DNA from: Sipunculus nudus
Lineage: Eukaryota > Annelida > Sipuncula > Golfingiida > Sipunculidae
Assembly: GCA_026874595.1 (NCBI GenBank)
Contig: CM049320.1
Location: forward strand, 16,320,988-16,384,987
Direction of reading: 5' to 3'
Length of the DNA stretch: 64,000 nt
Part shown: positions 38,601-49,000 of the stretch, piece after piece
How positions within the stretch are numbered: position 1 is the stretch's first letter
How the letters are laid out: every line of letters begins with the position of its first letter
Position numbers and translations under genes: made by a program
The notes under the pieces: generated by a model
What the model saw: only the letters and a program-made list of their open reading frames with translations
What the model was told of the DNA's origin: nothing
The model's database searches: none

Positions 38601-41600
38601 TTTCATATTTCAGGTGTTATAAGTATAGGGACATGAGTGATGCAGAAATCATGGCCTCCCATCATGATTTTACAATGACTCTCTAGTATCCCCCCCCCCC
38701 AACATGAGATTCACAATGCTGCCAGTGTTTGTACTGAAGATCTTTAGCTCCGAGTCCTTTGTCCTACCCCTTCTTTAAAGTGAATTCATGACTAACCTAA
38801 AGCCTCTGCCAATTGCAAGTTTAACCAAACTGGATATTAACCATACACTTTCTGATGTTTAATGAAATATGATCTTATGGTGATTTCAAAGTAATGCATT
38901 TAAGTTATTTGAATTATCATAAAAACTGCACCATATTAAGAAAGTAAAGCAGATAATCAAAACTAGATGTGGTTGGACAATGGTCCTCAGAGGGTCCCGC
39001 GTTTCTGCAAGTGCTGGACTAGTTTACATATGGGTGAAAAATTAAGTAAAATTTGAAAAATATGACAAACAAAAACAGGTTTTTATCCATATGCATGAGG
39101 GAAAAAATCCTACTGGATCAAATGATGTTAAAAAAGATATGTCTGAAATAATATGTGCAATAGAAAATCACCGAATGTAATCTGTTAACCATATTGGATT
39201 TTGAGCCAGTCTGTAATTCAATAAGTCTTGAGCCCTCATAGGCACCAATGATCCTTGTGAAAGCTGCAGTAGGTTGTTGTTAAGTTATTGTGTGCGAAAG
39301 AAAATCAGCCATCGGGCTGTGGCGGCCATATTGGAATTCCAACAGGTCTGTTATTAAACAGGTCTGGATCTCATATAGGTACCAATCATCCCTGTGAATT
39401 TGGGAAAGCTGCAGTAGGTTGTAGTTGAGTTATCGTGTGAAAGAAAATCAGTTTTTCAATGTGCATGCAATCTATATTTGAATGTATGAGAATTTTGTGG
39501 TTTTTCGTAAAATTTGAAGGAGAATACACATACATATCATCTTACCCTAATTATTAAACACATAAAAGTGCCATATCTATTTTATAACAACATAAATTAT
39601 TGTGGTCTCCCTCAATTGTTTTCATTCTTCTCTTGTGTGGCTGCATCTTGGCAATGCTTGCTTTTGGTCTGAAACTGTCAGGAAAGATGCCAAATGTGTC
39701 TTAAGGGGGTCATTTCCCACATTTTCCAATAAATCCTGAGAAATTTCAAAGCTGAGCTGTTGCAGCACCACCTATCAGGAACTATGTGATCTATGCAACA
39801 ACAGGTAATAGGCTACTTTATACAATCCATACACACACAGTGCACTAATGGTAAACTATACTGATCCGGTATTGTGTTACATATGATGGTATGAATCATG
39901 ACAAACCACTCGTATGACATACTGTAACACTCACTGTGCAAGTTTCCTCCTCCATTCTAGAAAACTCTCCTTCTCAATCTGATCCAGCTCCTCTGCTGTC
40001 ATCTCCTTGTTCCAAGTTGGTCTATTACAGCAACGACAGAAATGATATGTTATTAAGCCTTTGGGAAAATATTAGTGGTGTGCCAATAAATTAAATATAT
40101 ATATTGTATTGATTGAATTTTTGTATAATTTATCACAAACATTTAAGTATGCACATCCAAAGAAGTCATCTTATCCTAATTGTATATTCTGATTCTGTCA
40201 GAGATACATCCAAGGCAAAAAAAATCATCATACAGCAACAAAACTTAACCTTGTGCAATAAATAATTGTTAACAACTCAGCCACTTCCTTGACCTTTGAG
40301 CACTATTTACAAGTTGGATTGAATTTACTCATTCAATAATTAAGGTATAATTCTATACAGCGGATTAGTAACACATAAAAAATAATTGATTAATAATTGA
40401 TCATCCCTTGTTTTTTTTATCTTTCAATCATAGAATATCATTTTACTGATTCCTAAAACAAGAAAATGCCCATGCTGGTTATTGTTTGTTTAACTCGTTA
40501 CTGACAAAATATTCACACTATAGAGGTCCTGCTTTTGGGCACCTCTGTATTTCAGCCAAACAATATCTGAGGTAGATTGATTCCATGGCCTCATTTGATG
40601 ATTCACTTCCCTGAAGACTCACTCCTGTATCAAGGCAAATCCTTTGGTATGGGCACTGTTGTATATTCCCTGTGATTACCTTAATACAGGAGTTGTTTTC
40701 TGTGTTTGTATAGCACGATATAAAATATTTTAAACCTCCAAACCTATCTTCCCTTGCCGCCCCCCCCCCTTGTATAAATAGGACATAAAAAGGTTTCAGT
40801 AAGAAGCAGGTCAGGCTTTATATTTGTAAGTTTGGATGATCTACCTTCCTGCTTTTCTAAAGATGGACATTATGGCAGGATCTGAATTATATTGGACTAG
40901 AATATACCCATATCAGTACCTGCATCCACACTTTTCTTAAATTATGAGTAAGCACTGACATGGCGTGCACGTTTGAAATGCACTGACACCAATTTGGGAA
41001 AGGGGTGAGATGTTCCACTTCCAAAACCGTCCCAACGATTAACCCACAACATGATTCACTTGTGCCAAAATTGCCGATATGGGCAGTGGTGAGATGTTCC
41101 CGGTCTAAATTCGTCCCTGCAGTCAACCCACAACAACATTCATTTGTGTTGACCTAGCGGACTGCTTAATAAAGGCCGACGCATAGTGAATGTTTGGCAG
41201 ACTATGTCAGGTTTGATTTGATTGGTTACCGAGAGGAGATTCAGGACGACGTGGGCGCACTATGTCAGAATGGCCATGGCACAGCGCAGGTATTAAACCC
41301 ATAATATTTTTATCGATTTTGAGGCCATTTCTTTACCAAACGCCTAAAAAATATAAACTCGTTCTTCCCCAGACCAAGATGCACCCTGCCACGAAGTTTG
41401 ACGACCGTGCGATCCCTAGCGTGCGAATGAATCCGGACAGACAGACAAACAGATTCCCGTGAATTATAGTATGATGAACAATCTGTTTTATATAGTGGGT
41501 AGAACATGCTACAGTCATTTTACTGTGTGATGTCAGCTTTAAGAGCCTCATACTGACCTGCGTGGTATCCTGAGTAGTTCTTTGTGCTTGTCCTGGACCT

Positions 41601-43641
41601 GTTCTACTTCTTTCATTTCTTCTGCTGACGGCAGACCGGTATTCAAATGACCATCAACAATGGCCACATTCAGTTTCTCTATAACATACATTTATAAAGT
41701 CCATAGATTTAACTTGACTTCCTTCATTTTTAAAATTAATGTACAGAATCATTTTAATCACCTGCTTTTAGCATATGTGTTATTAATTATAACCTTTATT
41801 GAGAGATGTAATATCCACATAAATTATTATTTAATTAAATCCTTTGAAATGTAACATCTATAGTCTCTCCCAGGGCCCCCTTTTTTGTATAATAGACCTT
41901 TTTTGCCGCTTATCACTGCTTCTAAGGAAATACCCTTCTAATCCATTTTCGATGTGGTATGTTATATACACATTCGATTAAAATATCTTTATTTTATGAG
42001 GAATATGATACTTTTTAGCCAATATATCATCATTTTTTCATTAAATGGAATGTCTAATGTTTTCTAAAAATTCTTCATGGCTCCTGAACAGCATAGCATA
42101 GGGAGCGAGCATGGGAGCTAAGGCTAGTGTTGCTGACCAGTGTGATGGGCCAGGTTTATTACCTGCAGTAAACTCAGTTCCTGCCAATTCAGCCGTTGCC
42201 AAAAACTCATCAAGCGTATTCTGGTCAGTGACAGACTGTAGATTGAGACGTCCCCAGTCATATCCATCGTTCAGGTCACTTGTGTGGAGCTATGATCAAA
42301 CAAATGAGTTGAGGTTATCATGGTGCCATTACAGCCCTATAACATTATAAGAATCTATGACTAGCATACTAGCTTCAAGAGTGCCTTTACATCTTACATC
42401 AAGGACTGCACATGTAACGCGCTATGAGGATACAAATATTTACATCATTTTTTAAAACCCTTCATGGCCTACAAGTACTCTGTCATTTAATATAAACCAG
42501 ACAAATCATTAGCTTTTTAGTATACTTTCTAACAACACATACCATTAGCGACAGCTTGTCACCCCAAACGTCGATTTTAGATGAACTGGAGACGATGGGG
42601 TGACAGTACAAGCTATTGGGTTCGAATCAATTCTAGTATGTGCAGATGTGCACGCCATTTCTGACACTACTTTTTCATTTTCATCTACTTCTCGAACTGC
42701 CATTTTCCTGAGTTAAGACAAAAAGTAACGTTATTATGTTGGGGAAATTAATAATTATTACATCCACGGTTTACTTACGTGTATTCGTGCAGCAGTTTTT
42801 AATACCGAGGCTGGTTTTACTCGAAAAACTCGTCTCCACGTCTGTCAGCGGGAGAATCATAACTTCCGGTAGGGGATTTCCAAACGGCTATGTGTAAAAC
42901 TCGGAAGTCCGAAGTCGGAAGCAAGGATTTTTTAAATAAAGCAATGTTCGAAGCATAATTAAAATGATACTACATCAATAGAAAGTACCATTTTATTTTT
43001 ATTGATAGAATAAGGTCTTTTCTATCATTATGTAAAAAATCAAAGTTATCCATCTGAAGTTATAGACTATTTCTTGCTCGGTAATGCCCGGTTATGGTCC
43101 AAATAACATGTGTAAAACTAGCCAGTAATGGCTAATGCACTGGTCATCATGTCGTCAGCAAACGTGTCAAGCATTTTCGGTTTCTTCAATATCACATATT
43201 TATCATAAACTCTGTTTTGTAACATTAATTATGCTGTTTTTTATAATATATTATATTGATATTTTATTTCATGTTGTAAAACAAGATTATATAATTACTC
43301 ATCAATATTTTCGCTATTACCGTATTTTTTGTTTGTGGAAACATGAAAAAAAATAAAGATTTGTTAATATTTTAAAAATTACCCTGATAATATCATAGAG
43401 AGTTAAACAGATAACTTGACAGAACCACAAAACGTCCAGTAAATGTTTTAACAAGGGTGTTTCGAACAAAATATTTTATTTATCATGTATCAATTGAAAA
43501 ACCTTTTCCTCTTCCATTGACCAAAAAATTTAATCATGATTATGAATCTCTTAAACTCTTATCTATTATGTAATACTTTTTATGCCAAATTATATTTTAC
43601 ATTTCATGGTCAGGTTGCACACATTTATATATATATGTATG

Positions 43642-43701
<60 letters not shown>

Positions 43702-45984
43702 TCACATTGCAATGTGATATTTTCCCCTATATATATACCTGCTGTAAATGGAACCTGTTTCAATTCATGTTTTGAAATTTTGCCAAAATAGCATAATATA
43801 CATGATGCTTTACAAAAATTTGTTTGCTACTGATTTCATCAGACGTATCCTGCAAAATTAAAAATAACCACAAGCATTAACAATACCTTGACAGAAAAAA
43901 ATACACAATGCATGTGTAAATAGATATGATCCCGATTGTAACATTTTACCATCATATAAAAAACAATAGTTTCTGTTTTTGCAGAACGATTCAATATATA
44001 ATCGATATTTTTTATGCAGTTAGGCACAATATTCATCAAATTAATGTTCTGAAAATTTGCAAAACCACATCACACAAACATTTATATACTTTATATATAT
44101 ATATATATATATTCGTAAAATACGTCAACTAAAAAATCAATAAAACATCAAACAAAACATTTTGCATAGCCAAAAAAAGTTCATTAAATGTTTAAAAATA
44201 AATTGTTACAGAGCAAATGTTATAGATATAAAAAAATCTGTTTATTTGTAGAACCTGATACCAGCAACTATTAAGTCCGGAGAGAAGGGGGTCCGAAAGC
44301 GCACGGTACTTCTGTATCGAGAATTCCGATTATAGTCCGGTTAATTTTGTTTCTGAGCATAAAAATATGAATCAAATAAAAATAGTGAGTATACACGGAA
44401 TATTCAGATGCATATATTTTTATATAAAGATAAAAAATTTCTATACAGCAAAAGTAGAATGGGAATAATTAATATTTGTAATTGAAATATTTATCTTAGC
44501 GGTAAATATCTAACTTGATTTATCAATCCGGTTTGGTTCCATTATTGCATGGTGTCATCATTTTTATGTGGAATTTAAAGGAATGAATCATAAAGATGAG
44601 CAACAGGTTCAATAAAAATGCCTATATCCCGTAGCATCTTTAAGACACCAGGTCACCTCTAGACAGACTTTTACTTGAAGCCCCAGATGTCTTACGTGTC
44701 GATAAAGATTCTATATGGTTATTTATTAAAGATTTTACATTCAAAATTGTAATTTCTGATCGAGATCCTTGTAATCGTATACAGTAATCCGAAGTTGAAG
44801 GGAGCACATTCTGTTTACATGCCCTTATCATGCACATATTATAACGTATGAGAGTGAAATCAGTTGCAAATATACTTTAAAATATTATTAAATATCCATT
44901 TATTTGGAGTTGAAATGTGATGTTGAAACATCAGGAGTGAATTTTAATATATAAATATCAAGATTGAAAAAGTTTGAAAGAAAGAGTTAAAACTTGAAAA
45001 AGAATTGATTTTAGTTTTAAAAAAAATTATTTGCTTAAATATACAAATCGATAAGATTTTATAATCACACATGTATTAGTATGTTATATATTACCTGGAC
45101 TGTTGTATCCCTTTTCTAAGATATATTTTAACTTTTTTTTTAAATATCGTAGAACTCTAACATATTGAAGGACATTTCGTTTTGTATTTGATACATGTAT
45201 GTTTTTTCTAGCGATGACCTACTGGGATATATTGTATTTTTATATTTGTTCAACGTATGGAAAATATATTACTGTTTTTATTTTGAATGACATCGTAATT
45301 TATAACTGTATTTTTAATGCCTTATTAGGGTTTATTATACCATATTTATTATTCAGTGGTGCATCCATAGAGGGCGCAAGCATAACACCGAGGAATCCCC
45401 CCCCCCCATCGCAGTACCGTGTGAGTCATACACGGTCTCCCCACAGAGCTCAGCTCGGGGTGGGATCGACCGTGAAAAATCTCACGGCTCCTCGGCTGAT
45501 ACTCAGACTCGCGCACTGTGCTGTCCGAGTCTGCATGTGCGCTCTCAGATCACAAAATTCGGTAAAATGCAAAGATTGTCATAAGACTTTAACATATCAA
45601 TTATTTTACAACGATTACTACATTTAAATACTAGTAGTGACATTTTGCAAGTTATAAATGTATAGACGCGCATTTCATCATTGACATTAACATGCTACGA
45701 ACTTTTGAATATTTGGACTTTCCAATTTATACCGTAATGTTATAGAAATATAAATATTAAAGCCCAACAACCTGAAGTTTGAATACATTGTTCCAATACA
45801 TGTAGGAGTATAGTTGCGGAACAGAAAATCTTCATAATCTTTCGTTTAAGGTGCCTCAAAATGTCCTCTTTACATTGCATATTTTAAAAATTTATCCCTT
45901 CCCATACCATCCCCATGTTAATATAAATAATTTTCACAAAACATAGCTCTAGATAGGGTGAAATATATTACGTGAAAATACCAT

Positions 45985-46064
<80 letters not shown>

Positions 46065-49000
46065 TTATATTAAATTTACAAATAAAAAAATTAAGAACTT
46101 ATAGTTTTTCCGATTATGTATCATGTTTTGTGTTATTCACGCATTTAAAGCAGAATCATGCATAAGCAATTTTAATATATGCATGCAACTAAAATTATAA
46201 TGAAACTGCATTTGGGCTGTGGCTCTTAACTGACCACAAGTTAACCAGTGCGTCTCTGTGACTTCCGAGTTATACACATTGGATAACATCCCAGCACTTC
46301 TGACTGACTTCCGAGATTGCTTCCGAGCACTAAATCGTCCATAACGTTCAGATTGAAGAATGGATAACTATCATTCTTTACAGAATGATAATAAAGATCT
46401 TATTCTATCGGGGAAAAAACAAAACGGTATTGAAGCGTTAGCATTTTGTATATGCTTTAAACTGCATTATTTATAAAACGATTCCTTGGTTTCCGGCTTC
46501 CGACTTCCAAGTTTTCATATACGACCGCGCCATGACACCTTCACTTTTGAATGCGAAGTACCGCTTCACGTGAATCGGTGCCACAGTGATGAAAGAAGGT
46601 AATAAATGTAATTATTTTTGTGTAATAACATTTTTTCTTCGATATTAAGCACATATAATACGACTATATAAGCCTGTGATGCCAAATAATACCAGACAGT
46701 AAATATTTTGATCCGACCCTTAGAATGGGCGTTCTGTTGTGACTGCCATCATGACTCCAGGCCCTATCAGTTTATTTCAGAAGGCCTGAATGTCATGTTG
46801 TCATGGCTACACATACCATATGCTAGAAATATTCTGTTTGAACCGACTATAATGGTAAATCCCTGTGCGTGTTTGTTGGATTTTATGACCACATGAATTC
46901 AAGCATGGCTCATAACGGTTACTGGATGGCAGCCAACAGTTATGGTTATCAAATATAAGATGGTTCAGTCACACATGCATAGGTTAGGATGCTTAGTTTA
47001 AAACAGGGCCTGGACAGTCAAGCAGTAACAAACTGCCATCTCTGCTAGAGACTAAGGTTTAATTCCAGGTTTGGTCACGAGAATGGGTTGTAGTGGCCCA
47101 TCCAGGGTGGTTGGTGAACTGTACCTCAAGAAACTACTGAACTAACACCAGGGTGATTTAATTAATACTTCAAGCATCTTTTCCAAAACACATTTTGAAT
47201 AATATTTAGAGTACCAGTAGCTATTTTATAATATCACAGACATATAATGAATACATATATTAGGTAGAGGCATGCAATATTTTACCTATACATATCTGCA
47301 GTTGCCTTTACTTGATTACAAAAATGCATATATTAAAAGAATTTAATAAAATAGAATTGTGTTTCTAGATGTGACATTCAGAACCATCTGGACTCTGCCT
47401 TTTTTACAATGCCAATAAGTCTAACCCCAATAGTATATATAAAATTGTGCTATATCAAATAATGTTATTAAGCATCCTGATTATAAATATCCATTACCAT
47501 AGCTGTTTTTAATATTCCCATGTCAAATTACCAGTAATATGTGTGTGACCCACTCTTCCTTTACTGTTTAATATATATATATATATATACCTACATATAT
47601 AAATCAAATATAGATAAGTCACTGAAGTATTTTATATATAATATTGGATATCAGATAAATGTCCTGAATCAATTAACATAATGAAAGAATTATGGAATTA
47701 CAAAAACAGTGCTGATTAGTCCATCACCCTCTTATTGATCTGCTTTTGTTCTCTTTGAACTACTGTAGGTGTGATAAGCTGATTAGGGGTGCCAGTAACT
47801 GGGTGGCTGCCCTCATCTCCAGGCTTGTCACTCTCAGCAGGCTTTAATGAGTTTGCTCACTGATGCTCTTTTACTAGTTGTGAGTAGTTCTGAGTGAACC
47901 CTTTTTCTGGTGGACCGCTACCAGATGACTAGATTCTGGATGAGGGAGTTTATGAAATCTTCCTTTATATGTGGACGAAATTAATTTACTTCTCAATTGA
48001 TCAAATTTAGAATATTTTACCCTTATGACAATTGGTTAAAACTATGCTACCTGACATTAACTTCTTAACTGAAGTAAGACCTTCGCTTGGTCATTAAGTT
48101 TTCATTCTCTGGTCCGTGAATGTATACAAAGTAAAGTGATTTTTCATGCGCGTACTAGTTAAGCTGTGTAAGTAGCTCATGTTGTTATGGTGTCGCGATT
48201 CACTTTATGTATGTATGTATGTATTTTTATATGTATGTGTATGTATGTACGTATGTATATATATGTATATATAGGTATATTTTATGTATTTCATCATATG
48301 TATACATGTGTATGTATGTGAGTATATGTTGTATGTATGTATACATGTATGTACATATATATATGTATATGCATGTTCAAATGCATGTGCACACATTTCA
48401 GGTTTTACAGTGTCAATATCTCCTGGGATACATTATACACAGGGATATATATGTGCACGCATGCGTGTGTATGCACATGTGTATATGTACATTGATGTAT
48501 ATGCATATTTATTTGGGTATGTAAATGTATGTTCATGTATGTGTTATATAGTAACATACCTACAGAACTCTACATTTTTGGTAATTTTATATTCCCGAGG
48601 GCCAAGGTATTAAAATAAATAAAAAAAGATCTAAACAAGAAAACTACTCTTTTGTGTTCCTGGATCAAGTGCTCCAAAGCTTATCCTTTTTTAACTGCAT
48701 TAAATGCGGCGGTATCCAGGGTCCTGGATACCGCCGCATAAAAAGCTTCAGAGTAAACTGGCGAACTTCAAACCCTTGTCAGAAAAAAAATCATGTAAAA
48801 TCAAATGGTGCGTTTATGACAAGGAAACTTTAAGTAATCTAAGGGAGATATAGTACTTTATTCAAATGATCAAGAAATTCAGCTAAATATTATGTTTTAG
48901 TATGTAAACAAGACTCACTTTTAAAACGTTGCAACCCTTGCGCTTGAAACTGTAACAGAATCCGAAACAATTAACTGCTTGACCTTTGTTAGCTGAGCCA

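Larger units (their letters stand above)
42885..46535. mobile_element. 3.65-kb element with about 270-bp diverged inverted repeats
   Basis: 42885-43150 matches the reverse complement of 46240-46535, including AAAACT-GGAAGTC-GAAG, GATAGAATAAG-TCTTT and GTTATCCAT blocks, at roughly 70-75 percent. The interior is AT-rich with a TA microsatellite and no recognisable transposase. A decayed foldback or DNA transposon is the simplest reading; a short inverted segmental duplication is the alternative. It sits in LSG1 intron 1, next to the candidate internal promoter. Confidence 0.5.

Noticed and set aside
46560-46600. Possible plus-strand first exon (ATGAAAGAAG followed by GTAATA)
   Set aside because: Only ten coding bases, no downstream exon found, and it lies at the edge of a TIR element.
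48205-48613. Open frames of 63-109 codons on both strands
   Set aside because: Produced by the TATG/TACA microsatellite; Tyr/Met/Cys/Val low-complexity only.
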